This document shows, piece by piece, positions 1 through 9,522 of a DNA stretch of 64,000 bases. A program made the translations under genes and the position numbers. Positions within the stretch are counted from its first letter, which is position 1. Every line of letters starts with the position of its first letter. The stretch comes from an uncultured SAR86 cluster bacterium (lineage in GTDB: Bacteria; Pseudomonadota; Gammaproteobacteria; Magnimaribacterales; Magnimaribacteraceae): contig CACBUE010000001.1 in the NCBI GenBank assembly GCA_902542325.1, positions 124,001 through 188,000 on the forward strand, written 5' to 3'. The notes beneath the pieces are model-generated. The model did not search any database. It was not told the DNA's origin and saw only the letters and a program-made list of their open reading frames with translations.

Positions 1-786
1 GGTTCAAAAGTTTTAGGTAAATCGAATTTTAGGATGGCGATAGCATCTTTAAGGCCTGCAATAGTAATAATAGCAATAGCTTTTTTATTTCAAGAGACTT
101 TACATCCTTCATTGTCACAAGCTAACGAGGAAAATAGATTAGTAAAGCAAGAAAGATTCGATTCAGAGGATGGTTATTGGTTTGCTTCTGAGTCTTCAAT
201 TAATTTTTTTAAAACTTCTCCGAGTAAAGATTCTATTAATGATGTTACGACTTATCAATATGGAGAAAAGGGGAATATTAATCAAATAATAGATTCGAAA
301 TATGCTAAACGTCAAAATGGCATCTGGACTCTATTTGATTTAACAATAACGGACTTTCAAAAAAATTCTATTCGCCTTCAAGAAAAAAAAATATGGCCAG
401 AAGGTCCTAAAGATAGTGATATGAGAAGAATTCTATCTCCTAGGTATCTTTCAATTAGTGAGCTCAATGAAGCTTTAAAGTTAAACATATCTGAATATAG
501 AAGAAATAGCTTATCTCTGGAGTATTGGAAGAAAATATTCCATCCTATTACAACAATATTATTAATTTTGTTAGCTGCATCTTTCGTCTTTGGGAGAGTA
601 AGAGATGAGTCTATTGGTAAAAGAATTCTTACTGGAGTTTTATTCGCATTTTCCTTGAATATTTGTCAAAACCTCTTTGCAAGTATGGCAGCAGTCTCAC
701 TTTTAAGCCCATTCTATGCAGTTACTTTACCTATAGCAGCAGTTATTGTTTTAACAACTATATTCTGGAAACTTAAATCTAATTAA
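1..786 (+). CDS. lptG: LPS export system permease LptG (5' part cut by window edge)
   Basis: The reading frame is open from the first base, so the ATG at base 34 is internal and the true start lies left of the window. What remains shows one transmembrane segment (about the first 30 codons), a periplasmic domain of about 120 residues, and three closing membrane helices. The segment YWKKIFHPITTILLILLAAS followed by SFVFGRVRDES and RILTGVLFAFS matches the family C-terminus (in E. coli, WSKIFQPLSV...SFIFGPLRS...RVVTG). LptG pairs with LptF in the inner-membrane LptB2FG ABC transporter that extracts lipopolysaccharide toward LptC and the LptA bridge. LptF is presumably just upstream. The stop overlaps the end of the convergent RDD gene by 8 bases. 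Family assignment is firm. Confidence 0.88.
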   Translation, partial: GSKVLGKSNFRMAIASLRPAIVIIAIAFLFQETLHPSLSQANEENRLVKQERFDSEDGYWFASESSINFFKTSPSKDSINDVTTYQYGEKGNINQIIDSKYAKRQNGIWTLFDLTITDFQKNSIRLQEKKIWPEGPKDSDMRRILSPRYLSISELNEALKLNISEYRRNSLSLEYWKKIFHPITTILLILLAASFVFGRVRDESIGKRILTGVLFAFSLNICQNLFASMAAVSLLSPFYAVTLPIAAVIVLTTIFWKLKSN

Positions 787-1189
787 TCTTAGCAATTCTT
801 GTTTTTGTTGCTAAATCAGCCAGAGATTTTTTTTCTTCGTTAAAAAAAATATATAAGTAGCCAAGACCAAAGAATAAGAAAGAAAAGGTAGAAAAAGCGC
901 AACGTAAGAGACAAATTCTTATTGTTAACTTTTCTTCAGAAATAAGTTTTATTTTCCATGCTTGCATACCTACAGTCTGTCCATCATTTACCAACCAAAA
1001 ATAAGAGTAAAAGATTGGTCCAGAGAAAATAGTAACGAAAAGCTGCAGTAAATCTATAATTCCGCCGTTTTCAGGAGCTCCGCCGTTTAAAAATACGAGT
1101 AATAAAGTTAAAGAAAAGATTATCCCTAAAATCAGTAAACTGTCATAAACAAGGGAAAATATTCTTTTAAAAAAGCCTGAATTTTCCAT
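779..1189 (-). CDS. RDD family membrane protein
   Basis: A 136-residue protein with the RDD family layout: an Arg near the N-terminus (RIFSLVYDSL, about residues 9-18), a paired Asp, and a C-terminal Asp in SLADLATKTRI (about 122-132). It has three predicted membrane segments (about 19-36, 48-65 and 95-114) separated by the motif DGQTVGMQAWKIKL, which is typical of the family. RDD proteins are small integral membrane proteins of poorly defined role; some are linked to sodium/proton exchange, which cannot be inferred here. It is convergent with lptG, and RDD genes often sit beside lptFG in gammaproteobacteria. Family call is good, function unknown. Confidence 0.8.
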   Translation of the reverse strand: MENSGFFKRIFSLVYDSLLILGIIFSLTLLLVFLNGGAPENGGIIDLLQLFVTIFSGPIFYSYFWLVNDGQTVGMQAWKIKLISEEKLTIRICLLRCAFSTFSFLFFGLGYLYIFFNEEKKSLADLATKTRIAKIN

Positions 1190-1246
1190 AATAATTTGGA
1201 GAAGATATTTTTTTTGATTATTCTATGTACAAATTGAGAGTTTATT

Positions 1247-2734
1247 ATGCATGATATATCCAAATCTAGTGATACCTTTTTCTTAGGCCATCCCAAAGGT
1301 CTCGTAACGCTTTTTTTAACTGAAATGTGGGAAAGAATGTCCTTCTATGGAATGAGAGGATTACTTGTTTTGTTCATGACAAGGGAGGTAGCTGAAGGAG
1401 GCATGAATCTTAATGCTCCTGAGGCTATGGCAATCTATGGAATATATGGCGCTTCAGTGTATTTTCTATGTGTTCCTGGCGGATGGATTGCAGATAAGCT
1501 TTTTGGAGCCCAGAAAACTGTTCTATATGGTGCTATTATTATAACAATTGGTCACTTTGTGCTGGCAATTCCCTATGATAAAACCTTTTTTCTTGGTTTA
1601 GTTCTTGTCTCAATCGGTACAGGTCTTTTAAAGCCAAACATCTCAACTATCGTCGGCCAACTCTATAAGCCAGGAGATGTAAGAATCGATTCCGGCTACA
1701 CGATATTTTATATGTCCATCAATATAGGAAGTATGCTCGGATTCCTTGTTTGTGGCTATCTTGGAGAGAAGGTAGGGTGGCATTGGGGTTTCGGTGCCGC
1801 TGGTGTAGGAATGACTTTTGGTGTTTTACAGTATATTTTTACTAGAAATTCATTAGGAGAAGCAGGAAAAAATCCTAACTTAGCTCCTACTGAAGATGTA
1901 TCAAAGTACGTGAAGATATTTAAATATAGTGCAATAGCTATTTTCTTACTAGTTACTTCAGGCTTTGCTGGACTTTGGAGTGTCGATCCACAACTACTCA
2001 ATCAACTTACTGTTTATTTGATATTAATCGTGGCTATTTCTTACTTCATATATTTATTCTTTTTTGCAGGGCTGGGTACTGATGAAATTGAAAATATCAA
2101 AATGTTATTAATATTATTTTTCGGAGCTGTATTATTTTGGGCCGGATTTGACCAAGGGGGCTCATCTTTAAATCTTTTTGCTAAAGACTATACGGATCTA
2201 TTTATCTTTGGGTGGGAGATGCCAGCGACCTTTCTTCAGGTCGCAAATCCTTTGATGGTAGTAATTTTTGCTCCTTTTTTTGCAGCATTTTGGATCTCTC
2301 TTGGTAAAAAGAACTTAGATCCTGATACACCCCAAAAATTTGCTTTGGGATGTTTCCTCATGGCTATTGGTTTTTTAGTAATTATTTTTGGTGTTGAGGC
2401 TGCTATGCAGAACGAAAAAGCTGGTATTCAGTTTCTTCTCATAACATATCTTTTTCATACACTAGGCGAGCTATGTTTGAGTCCAGTGGGCCTTTCAGCT
2501 ACTGCGAAATATTCTCCAATTAGATACAGAGGCCAAATGATGGGAATTTGGTTTCTATCGTCTTCTTTAGCGGCTGGTCTTGCGGGCCTACTTGCAAGCA
2601 AATCATTTGAGGCTGGTATAGCTTCAATGCCAGATCTCTTTATGCAAATTATTATTGCCCTGTTCGTTGTAGGAATTTTACTCCTCATATCAAATAGATT
2701 CGTAAAGGCTACTGAAATAAAGGAAGGGAACTAG
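1247..2734 (+). CDS. Proton-dependent oligopeptide transporter (POT/PTR2 family)
   Basis: A 495-residue major-facilitator protein with about 12-14 hydrophobic helices. The POT proton-coupling motif ExxER is present in helix 1 (EMWERMSFYGMR, residues 26-37), followed by the PTR2-type segment FYMSINIGSMLG (about 157-168) and GWHWGFGAAGVGM. The family imports di- and tripeptides with protons across the inner membrane. E. coli Dtp proteins are about 490-500 residues, so the length is complete. It is transcribed alone, between the divergent RDD gene and the convergent dapE. Peptide uptake fits an organism living on dissolved organic nitrogen. Substrate range cannot be read from sequence, so no dtp letter is assigned. 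Confidence 0.88.
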   Translation: MHDISKSSDTFFLGHPKGLVTLFLTEMWERMSFYGMRGLLVLFMTREVAEGGMNLNAPEAMAIYGIYGASVYFLCVPGGWIADKLFGAQKTVLYGAIIITIGHFVLAIPYDKTFFLGLVLVSIGTGLLKPNISTIVGQLYKPGDVRIDSGYTIFYMSINIGSMLGFLVCGYLGEKVGWHWGFGAAGVGMTFGVLQYIFTRNSLGEAGKNPNLAPTEDVSKYVKIFKYSAIAIFLLVTSGFAGLWSVDPQLLNQLTVYLILIVAISYFIYLFFFAGLGTDEIENIKMLLILFFGAVLFWAGFDQGGSSLNLFAKDYTDLFIFGWEMPATFLQVANPLMVVIFAPFFAAFWISLGKKNLDPDTPQKFALGCFLMAIGFLVIIFGVEAAMQNEKAGIQFLLITYLFHTLGELCLSPVGLSATAKYSPIRYRGQMMGIWFLSSSLAAGLAGLLASKSFEAGIASMPDLFMQIIIALFVVGILLLISNRFVKATEIKEGN

Positions 2735-2755
2735 GGAAATACTAGTTAAATTTCA

Positions 2756-3886
2756 CTAATTAGTGAGGAGTTTACTTAATATTGTTTTGTATATTTTATG
2801 CAATTCCTCAAGATCCTTCTTTTTTACGCTCTCATTTACTTTATGAATAGATGCATTACCTGGCCCAAGCTCAACAACTTGGGATCCAGTAGGTGCAATA
2901 AATCTACCGTCTGATGTGCCTCCATCAGTAGTGCATTTAGGTTCTGATCCTGTCACATCTTTTATTGAGCTTTTCACTGCTGCGATGAGTTCTTCTTCAG
3001 TAGTAAGAAATGGCTTACCTCCAACTTCCCAAAATACCTCACATTCAACTTCATGTTTATTGATTATGGACTCAACATCATCTTTTATTTGTTGTACGGA
3101 AGTTGAGGGAGAGTGACGTACATTTAAACTTAACTCTAAGCTTCCTGGGATAACATTTGTTGCTCCGGTACCTGAGTTGAGATTAGATATTTGTAAAACA
3201 CTATCTTGAAACTTGCCTGTGTCATCTTCCCATCTAAGCTTAGATAGTTCAGCAAGAGGAGAGGAGAAATTGTGTATAGGGTTACTTGCTTTTTCTGGAT
3301 AGGCTACATGACCTTGAGTTCCTTTAACTATAATCTTTGCTGAAACTGATCCTCTTCTACCAATCTTTATAACATCTCCCACATTAATATCAGCTGTTGG
3401 CTCTCCAACAAGACACCATTTAATTTTTTCATTCTTTTCTTCTAAATAATCAACAACTTTTGTGACTCCATCTACTGCGGGACCCTCTTCATCACTTGTT
3501 AGTAAAACAGCTATTCTTCCTGATAAGGTTGGTTCTTCAGCTAAGAATTCTTCAATAGAAGTTACAAAAGCAGCAACGCTTCCTTTCATATCTGCAGCTC
3601 CTCTTCCAACTAGCAAAGAGTCTTTATCAGTTGCTACGAAAGGATCGCTCTCCCAGTCTTCAAGTGGGCCGGTAGGGACTACATCAGTGTGACCTAGAAA
3701 AGCAAAAATAGGACCAGAATCTCCAAAGGTAGCCCAAAGGTTGTCTACATCTCCATACTTAAGGTGTTCAGCAGAAAAACCAATTTTTTCCAATCTTGTA
3801 GAAATAATATTTTGGCATCCAGCATCGTCAGGCGTCACAGACTTCTTTGATATTAACTCTTTGGCAAGTTCTAACACTTTACTCAT
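2756..3886 (-). CDS. dapE: Succinyl-diaminopimelate desuccinylase
   Basis: DapE removes succinate from N-succinyl-LL-diaminopimelate to give LL-DAP, for lysine and peptidoglycan synthesis in the cytoplasm. The 376-residue protein is the usual family size. Dizinc ligands are visible: H66 and D68 in FLGHTDVVPTG, D99 in GAADMKGSVAAF, and the catalytic pair E133-E134 in SDEEGPAVDG; the C-terminal metal histidine is in NASIHKVNES. It is the last gene of map-glnD-dapC-dapD-dapE, 9 bases after dapD. Its end abuts the convergent peptide transporter, with a short palindrome (TCACTAATTAGTGA) over the stop codon that may weakly terminate both transcripts. Confidence 0.96.
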   Translation of the reverse strand: MSKVLELAKELISKKSVTPDDAGCQNIISTRLEKIGFSAEHLKYGDVDNLWATFGDSGPIFAFLGHTDVVPTGPLEDWESDPFVATDKDSLLVGRGAADMKGSVAAFVTSIEEFLAEEPTLSGRIAVLLTSDEEGPAVDGVTKVVDYLEEKNEKIKWCLVGEPTADINVGDVIKIGRRGSVSAKIIVKGTQGHVAYPEKASNPIHNFSSPLAELSKLRWEDDTGKFQDSVLQISNLNSGTGATNVIPGSLELSLNVRHSPSTSVQQIKDDVESIINKHEVECEVFWEVGGKPFLTTEEELIAAVKSSIKDVTGSEPKCTTDGGTSDGRFIAPTGSQVVELGPGNASIHKVNESVKKKDLEELHKIYKTILSKLLTN

Positions 3887-3895
3887 TTCTTTGAT

Positions 3896-4882
3896 TTAGT
3901 CGTTTTTATGCAGTGTTTCGTTCAAAACAACACTTTTTCCATTGGGTTTGCATTGAATGGCTCCAGTAAGGGAGTTTCGTATGAATAATAGGTCATCTTT
4001 ACCAGATAAGGTGGATGCCTTTACAGTTTCGATCATCTCATTTTTTGAATTAAGAATTTCTACTTTAGATCCTCCTGTTAAGTACAAGCCCGCTTCTAAT
4101 ATACACCTGTTTCCTAGAGGAATACCTAACCCAGAATTGGCACCCAATAAACAATCTTCGCCAACAGAAATTTTGACCTCATTTCCGCCTGACAAAGTAC
4201 CCATCGTTGAACAACCGCCACCCAAATCTGAGTTTTTTCCTATAATCACACCTGCTGAAATTCTACCTTCTATCATGGCTGAGCCCAACGTTCCTGCATT
4301 AAAGTTAACAAAACCTTCGTGCATTACTGTTGTTCCTTCAGACAAATGGGCTCCTAACCTTACTCTAGAACTATCAGCTATTCTTACCCCTTCAGGAATT
4401 ATGTAATCGGTCAGGCAAGGGAATTTATCTACCGATCTAACAAAGACTTCTCCATTTCTAGATCTAAATAAATTCAAGTCCTTCACATCAACAGGACCAA
4501 GATTGGTCCATGCAACGTTTGCTAAAGATCCGAATATATTTTCTAGGTTAATACTGTTTGGTTTTGAGACTTTCAATGATAATAGATAAAGCTTTAAATA
4601 AGCATCACATATATTTGAGATAGGTACATCCTTATCAATTTTATGAAATATCAATTTCTGTCTACTTGTAACAGATAATGTATTGCTGATACTCTCAAAA
4701 AACTCATTATTTTCTTCTCCGCTTGCCATTGAATAAAGAGAATTAAATCCTGGATTATCAATGTTTAAAGTATTCAGAAGTTCCTGGTCTTCATTTAAAA
4801 TCAAGTGATATCTAACATCTAGCAAATCATTACTTGAATTTAATGTAGAAACACCAACAGCAACCAACGGGAAAATATTCAT
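3896..4882 (-). CDS. dapD: Tetrahydrodipicolinate N-succinyltransferase (long gammaproteobacterial type)
   Basis: DapD transfers succinyl from succinyl-CoA to tetrahydrodipicolinate, the entry step of the succinylase DAP route. The 328-residue protein resembles the Pseudomonas-type enzyme (about 344 residues) rather than the 274-residue E. coli type. A poorly conserved N-terminal domain (about 1-120) precedes VAWTNLGPVDV, then a left-handed beta-helix rich in hexapeptide repeats, with GTTVMHEGFVNFNAGTLG, GKNSDLGGGCSTMGTLSGG and GANSGLGIPLGNR, all close to the family consensus. The C-terminus IRRNSLTG-type segment with ECKPN-like spacing (here IRNSLTGAIQCKPNG) is also typical. It lies between dapC and dapE, so three consecutive DAP steps are co-transcribed. 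Confidence 0.94.
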   Translation of the reverse strand: MNIFPLVAVGVSTLNSSNDLLDVRYHLILNEDQELLNTLNIDNPGFNSLYSMASGEENNEFFESISNTLSVTSRQKLIFHKIDKDVPISNICDAYLKLYLLSLKVSKPNSINLENIFGSLANVAWTNLGPVDVKDLNLFRSRNGEVFVRSVDKFPCLTDYIIPEGVRIADSSRVRLGAHLSEGTTVMHEGFVNFNAGTLGSAMIEGRISAGVIIGKNSDLGGGCSTMGTLSGGNEVKISVGEDCLLGANSGLGIPLGNRCILEAGLYLTGGSKVEILNSKNEMIETVKASTLSGKDDLLFIRNSLTGAIQCKPNGKSVVLNETLHKND

Positions 4883-4928
4883 CTGTATATTATAAGTTCT
4901 GGTTAACTTTAGAGATAGATTAAAAAAT

Positions 4929-6116
4929 CTAATTTAAAGATTGCATGGTTCTATTTACTGCAGAAAAGGCCTTATTGATAGTATCAACATCATGCACTAC
5001 AGCTAATCTTAAAAAGCCTTCACCAGGATTAATGTCACCAATATTCTTACCTAAGTACGATCCAGGTAAACTAAGCACTGACTCCTGTTCATATAGCAAC
5101 TTTGCGAAGGCCTGATCATCACAAGATAATTTTAGCCAAATATAAAATCCTCCATCAGGTCTCTTCACATCATCAAACTCATCTAAGCAAGAAATAGCTG
5201 CTTTATACTTCTTATCATATTCAGCTCTGTTAGATTCAACATGCTTACTATCTTGCCAGGCCCAAGTACTGGCTAATTGAGTTGGCAAAGAAAGAGTAAC
5301 GCCATGATAAGTTCTATATAAACTTAGTTTTTTTATTATCGCTTCCGAAGCACAAATAAAACCTGATCGAAGACCGGCAAGACTAGATCTTTTAGAGAGG
5401 CTATGAAATATGACTGACCTAGAATCTGCCATAGTTACATCATCACATTCTAATAATCCCAAAGGAGGATTTGATGAACTATCATAAATATCGATATAAC
5501 ATTCATCAGAGCATAAGAGAAAATCATATTTTTCCGCTTTTTCAAGCAGTTCAATATATTCTTTTTTATCAAAACAATATCCAGTGGGGTTTGAGGGAGA
5601 ACATATTATAAAAAGTTGACAATCTTCCCATACGTCCTCAGGTATGCTTTCAAGGTCAGGTTTAAATCCTTCAGACTCGATAGAATTTAAGTAGAAGGGC
5701 TCTGCACCTGCCATAATCGCAGCACCTTCATAAATTTTGTAAAACGGATTTGGTAAAATTACCCTTGGATTCTTTTTTGTAGTATCTATTGTCGACTGAA
5801 TAAATGAAAAAATTCCTTCTCTACTACCTGAAAGAGGTAAAACATGAATATCGGGATTAATATTGCTTATAGAAAATCTTTCATTTAAGTAATTACAGTA
5901 ACTCTCTCTCAAATAAAATTCTCCTGATGAAGTTGGATACTTAGAATAGGATAAAGAGTTTTCATTGATAATATTCAGTGCATGCATAGGCGCTCGTTCT
6001 TTGGGTTCTCCTATATGAAGTCCAACGACATCTAATGGATCTTTTTTTATATCTTTCAGTAAATCTGAGAGGTACTGGAACGGGTACTCTGTTAAAAAAT
6101 CTAATTGTTTATTCAT
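4929..6116 (-). CDS. dapC: Succinyldiaminopimelate transaminase (class I aminotransferase)
   Basis: A PLP-dependent fold-type I aminotransferase of 395 residues. The Schiff-base lysine is K242 in HSLSKRSSLAGLRSGF. The segment IICSPSNPTGY (about 170-180) and SDECYIDIY (about 203-211) provide the PLP-contacting Asn, Asp and Tyr. The opening YPFQYLSDLLKDI and GLHIGEPKERAP match proteobacterial DapC. The operon position directly before dapD and dapE, and after glnD as in Pseudomonas, strongly supports the transamination between the DapD and DapE steps rather than another aspartate-type transaminase. ATG start, 8 bases after the glnD stop. Confidence 0.92.
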   Translation of the reverse strand: MNKQLDFLTEYPFQYLSDLLKDIKKDPLDVVGLHIGEPKERAPMHALNIINENSLSYSKYPTSSGEFYLRESYCNYLNERFSISNINPDIHVLPLSGSREGIFSFIQSTIDTTKKNPRVILPNPFYKIYEGAAIMAGAEPFYLNSIESEGFKPDLESIPEDVWEDCQLFIICSPSNPTGYCFDKKEYIELLEKAEKYDFLLCSDECYIDIYDSSSNPPLGLLECDDVTMADSRSVIFHSLSKRSSLAGLRSGFICASEAIIKKLSLYRTYHGVTLSLPTQLASTWAWQDSKHVESNRAEYDKKYKAAISCLDEFDDVKRPDGGFYIWLKLSCDDQAFAKLLYEQESVLSLPGSYLGKNIGDINPGEGFLRLAVVHDVDTINKAFSAVNRTMQSLN

Positions 6117-6124
6117 TTATCCTC

Positions 6125-8701
6125 TCAATTTAATGAAACCTTGATATCTTCTATAAGATTATTTAAGTCATTTCTCTTTATAAAAGGCGTATCTTGCTTT
6201 GAACTTATGCTAAATCTATCTTCTGCCTTTTCACCATAGGTTGCAATTCTTGCTTTTTTAATTAATGCTCCATGCTTTAAAAAGACTTGGCATATTGATG
6301 CCAGTAAACCAGGTCTATCTGTAGTACTGATTTCTAAATCCGTCCATCTATTTTTCATATCGTGCTTAAAACTGATTTCAGTATCAGTTTTAAAATGCCT
6401 TAGATGTCTCGGTTGTCTTCTTTGTACAATTTTAGGTTTCAGGATTCTTGGAGTTATTGCCTCTTCTAATTTATCTATTAAAACCTTAGCTTTTTCAGAA
6501 TCCAATTCAACCCTTTTTCCGTTATCACTTATAGTTATTAGATCAGTACAATATCCATTTTTCATGCCGAAGAGTTTAGCATCAACAAAATTAATATTTT
6601 CCGAATCCAAGATTCCTATAATTGTTGCAAAAAGGTTAGCTCTATCTTGAGTATTGATGAAAATGGTAGTCAAAGAATCCGTATCTTTTTGAAATAGTGT
6701 TATATTTGATGCTCGTTTAGACAGGAGGATATTTTGAGCATGAATCTGAAGGTCTTTATGATCTGAAGCTTCAAAGTAATCTTCATAAAAATTACTCCAA
6801 AGTTTTCTTACATCCTGTTGCCTAAAATCTCCCAAAAGTTCCATAGCTTTGGCTTTTTCCTCTGTTATTGATTTATTAAGAAGAATCTCGTCTTCAAAAT
6901 AAAGTTTAGTTCGGTCATAAAGCTGTTTTAAAAGAGAGGCGTTCCAAGAATTCCATAATCTTGGATTTGTTGCACTTACATCAGCTGCAGTAAGGCAATA
7001 CATATAATTGAGAGTATCTAGATCTTTAATCTTTTTCGCAAAATCCTTTATAACCTCATTATCTGTAAGATCCTTTTTTTGTGAAGTAACAGACATTAAA
7101 AGGTGATTTTCAACTAACCATTCAATTTTTTTTGTATCTTCTTCAGAAAAAAAATGCTTTTTACAGAAATTCCTTACGATGGTTTTTCCTAATTCTGAAT
7201 GATCTGAACCTCTTCCTTTACCAATATCATGATATAAACCAGATATGTAAAGTACTTCTAGTTTAGGAAGCTTATCAATTAATTTTGATGCTAAAGGGAA
7301 TTTATCCTTAGATTTTCCAAGTGACATCCATCGCATATTCCTCAGAACTTGCAGAGTGTGAGCATCTACAGTGTATATGTGAAATAAGTCATACTGCATC
7401 TGTCCAGTAATCCTTCCAAATTCTGGAAGGTATCTTCCCAATATCCCTAAATTTTTCATATTTTCCAATTGCGTAACTAAAAGTCTTTTGGATTTAAGAA
7501 GTTTTAAGAAAAGTTTAATATTTTGTTTTTTTGATCTAAATTTTGAATCAATAAGATCTCTATCCCTTTTAAGAGCTCTTAAAGTTTCAGATCCAATATC
7601 TTCAATATAAGTATTCTCACTTAATTTGATGAAGAGATCTAAGAGAAGACTGGGATCCTTTTTAAAACCATTTAGATCATATAGATGAATAAGATTATTT
7701 TTAACAAAGAAATTTTTATCTATTTTCCTCTTTCTCGAATATTTAGTTAACCCATAATTTTCTTTCAACCCCTGAATAAATGTAGAATTTATTTCAGAAA
7801 TATTTAATGAGGATCGATAATATCTATGCATCAATTTTTCAGCTGCTTGTTTTGGGCTCTTAATAGAAGGGAATAATTTCTCCGCAATTGGTATTTGATG
7901 CTCAAATAGTAGCCTGTCTTCCTCCCTATTAGCTTCGATGTGGAGTAGATATCTGATTACCCAAAGCCAATACTTAGATTTGTTAAGCTCTTGTCTTTCT
8001 TCGAAAGTGAGAACACCAGTAAACTTTTCTTCATCAGCCGTGTTCCTAAGATTATTTTTAATTAACCAATCAATTGTATGAATATCCCTAAGTCCTCCTG
8101 GCGAGGATTTAATATCTGGTTCAAGATTATATGAAGTATTATCGAAACTTTCATGACGCTCTATTTGTTCCTGAAGTTTTGCTTGAATAAAAGACTTATT
8201 TCTCCACAAGTTTTTAGTGTCTATTATTCTTAGATATTCTTTATGTAATTGCTCATCGCCAGTTAGTCTTCTGTACTCGAGCATGTTTGTCATTGTAAAG
8301 AGATCTTCTCTTGCTTGATTCCTTGCTTCATCTGCAGTTCTTACGCTATGTCCAATTTCTAAACCTAAATCCCATAATGAGCTAATGAATTCTTCAACTT
8401 TCTTTTGGTCAGACTTCGATAAATTATTTTTTGATAAAAGGAGTAAATCTATATCAGAGTAGGGATGAAGTTCTCCTCTCCCATAGCCACCGACAGAGAA
8501 AATACCAAAGTTTTTAATCTCATTTAGCTTAGTTTGATTGGCTATAGATTGAATTAATGCATCAGTATTATTAGATCTTTTGTTTAAGAAATATTTAATT
8601 CCTCTTACCTGTCTTCCTCTATCACCAAAAAGCCATTTTTCAAATTGTTTCGATAATTCTTTATTATCAATATTCTTTTTCTTAACTATATTTTCAAACA
8701 T
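6125..8701 (-). CDS. glnD: Bifunctional PII uridylyltransferase/uridylyl-removing enzyme
   Basis: GlnD is the cytoplasmic glutamine sensor: it uridylylates PII when nitrogen is scarce and removes UMP when glutamine is high. The 858-residue protein has all parts in order: nucleotidyltransferase domain with GGYGRGELHPYSDIDLLLL (residues 71-89), a GlnD PII-UTase middle domain, an HD hydrolase domain with SGLYHDIGKGRGSDH (about 490-505), and two C-terminal ACT domains (about 680-760 and 785-858; the second contains TDRPGLLASICQVF). Slightly shorter than E. coli GlnD (890). It sits between map and dapC, as in pseudomonads. Together with rpoN at 50-51 kb it suggests an intact Ntr-type nitrogen response. 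Confidence 0.95.
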   Translation of the reverse strand: MFENIVKKKNIDNKELSKQFEKWLFGDRGRQVRGIKYFLNKRSNNTDALIQSIANQTKLNEIKNFGIFSVGGYGRGELHPYSDIDLLLLSKNNLSKSDQKKVEEFISSLWDLGLEIGHSVRTADEARNQAREDLFTMTNMLEYRRLTGDEQLHKEYLRIIDTKNLWRNKSFIQAKLQEQIERHESFDNTSYNLEPDIKSSPGGLRDIHTIDWLIKNNLRNTADEEKFTGVLTFEERQELNKSKYWLWVIRYLLHIEANREEDRLLFEHQIPIAEKLFPSIKSPKQAAEKLMHRYYRSSLNISEINSTFIQGLKENYGLTKYSRKRKIDKNFFVKNNLIHLYDLNGFKKDPSLLLDLFIKLSENTYIEDIGSETLRALKRDRDLIDSKFRSKKQNIKLFLKLLKSKRLLVTQLENMKNLGILGRYLPEFGRITGQMQYDLFHIYTVDAHTLQVLRNMRWMSLGKSKDKFPLASKLIDKLPKLEVLYISGLYHDIGKGRGSDHSELGKTIVRNFCKKHFFSEEDTKKIEWLVENHLLMSVTSQKKDLTDNEVIKDFAKKIKDLDTLNYMYCLTAADVSATNPRLWNSWNASLLKQLYDRTKLYFEDEILLNKSITEEKAKAMELLGDFRQQDVRKLWSNFYEDYFEASDHKDLQIHAQNILLSKRASNITLFQKDTDSLTTIFINTQDRANLFATIIGILDSENINFVDAKLFGMKNGYCTDLITISDNGKRVELDSEKAKVLIDKLEEAITPRILKPKIVQRRQPRHLRHFKTDTEISFKHDMKNRWTDLEISTTDRPGLLASICQVFLKHGALIKKARIATYGEKAEDRFSISSKQDTPFIKRNDLNNLIEDIKVSLN

Positions 8702-8710
8702 CTAAGCGTT

Positions 8711-9469
8711 TTATCTTTCTTCTGCTCTTTGTGTGAGAATTTCTGCCCCATTTTTATTTACATAAATAGTATGCTCCCATTGTGCTGAATTCTTGCCATC
8801 CCTAGTTTCAACTGTCCATCCATCTTCTAATAGATTAGTATGTTTCGAGCCTAAATTTATCATAGGTTCAATTGTGAAACACATGCCCTCAATAATTTCT
8901 TGTCCTGTATTAGCTTCCCCATAATGAAGTATCTGAGGCTCATCATGATAGATTTTGCCAATTCCATGACCGCAGTATTCTTCAACCACAGTATAGTAAT
9001 TTTTTTCAGCATGAGTTTGTATTGCATGACCAATATCCCCAAGGCTTGCTCCGGGTCTTACAACTTCTATACCTTTATAGAGACATTCTTGTGTAATTTT
9101 AACAAGCCTTTCGTTGTGTGCTTGGACTTTTCCTACAAGATACATTTTTGAAGTATCCCCGTGCCATCCATCTTTGATTACTGTGACATCAATATTCATA
9201 ATGTCTCCACTTTTAAGAATTCGATTATCATCTGGTATGCCATGACATATAACTTGATTGATACTCGTACATAATGTTTTCTCAAAACCTCTATATCCTA
9301 TATTTGCAGGAATAGCCTTTTGAACATCTACAATATAGTCGTAACAAATTTTATCTAATTCTCCAGTTGAGATTCCTGGTTTAATAAAATCTCCAATCAT
9401 CTCCAATACTTCAGCAGCAAGACTGCCTGCCTTTCTCATTCCATTGAGTTCTTCTAAATTTTTTATCAC
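8711..9469 (-). CDS. map: Methionine aminopeptidase type I
   Basis: Removes the N-terminal methionine from nascent proteins; a cytosolic dimetal enzyme. The 252-residue length is typical for type Ia. Family segments in order: CTSINQVICHGIPDD, GDIMNIDVTVIKDGWHGDTSKMY (metal Asp residues and the substrate His), EEYCGHGIGKIYHDEPQILHY (metal His), GMCFTIEPMI (metal Glu) and the final Glu in SAQWEHTIYV. The start codon is GTG with only a weak A-rich upstream region. It heads a minus-strand operon with glnD (9-base gap). In most relatives map diverges from rpsB-tsf; here it diverges from pyrF-carAB. Confidence 0.95.
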   Translation of the reverse strand: MIKNLEELNGMRKAGSLAAEVLEMIGDFIKPGISTGELDKICYDYIVDVQKAIPANIGYRGFEKTLCTSINQVICHGIPDDNRILKSGDIMNIDVTVIKDGWHGDTSKMYLVGKVQAHNERLVKITQECLYKGIEVVRPGASLGDIGHAIQTHAEKNYYTVVEEYCGHGIGKIYHDEPQILHYGEANTGQEIIEGMCFTIEPMINLGSKHTNLLEDGWTVETRDGKNSAQWEHTIYVNKNGAEILTQRAEER

Positions 9470-9492
9470 TTTTTCTTTAATTTTCTAAGGTT

Positions 9493-9522
9493 TTGATAGA
9501 CAGGGAAACATACATTTATTAT
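9493..9522 (+). promoter_or_regulatory. Putative sigma-70 promoter for pyrF-carA-carB
   Basis: TTGATA (9493-9498) and TATTAT (9517-9522) are separated by 18 bases, a reasonable sigma-70 match. The expected transcription start is about 9528-9530, giving an RNA beginning near GGUUUUAAUG. The T-run directly at the start site resembles pyrimidine-gene promoters where UTP level controls slippage (E. coli carAB P1 and pyrBI are the known models); that parallel is inference. Confidence 0.5.

Noticed and set aside
34-786. ATG at base 34 as a gene start with signal peptide
   Set aside because: The frame is open to the window edge and the apparent signal is an internal membrane helix of LptG.
2753-2766. 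Palindrome TCACTAATTAGTGA between the peptide transporter and dapE
   Set aside because: Stem of only five A/T-rich pairs around a 4-base loop and no T-run; too weak to call a terminator or operator.
3957-4406. 149-codon plus-strand frame opposite dapD
   Set aside because: Shadow of a strongly conserved dapD sequence; no ribosome-binding site and no recognisable motif.
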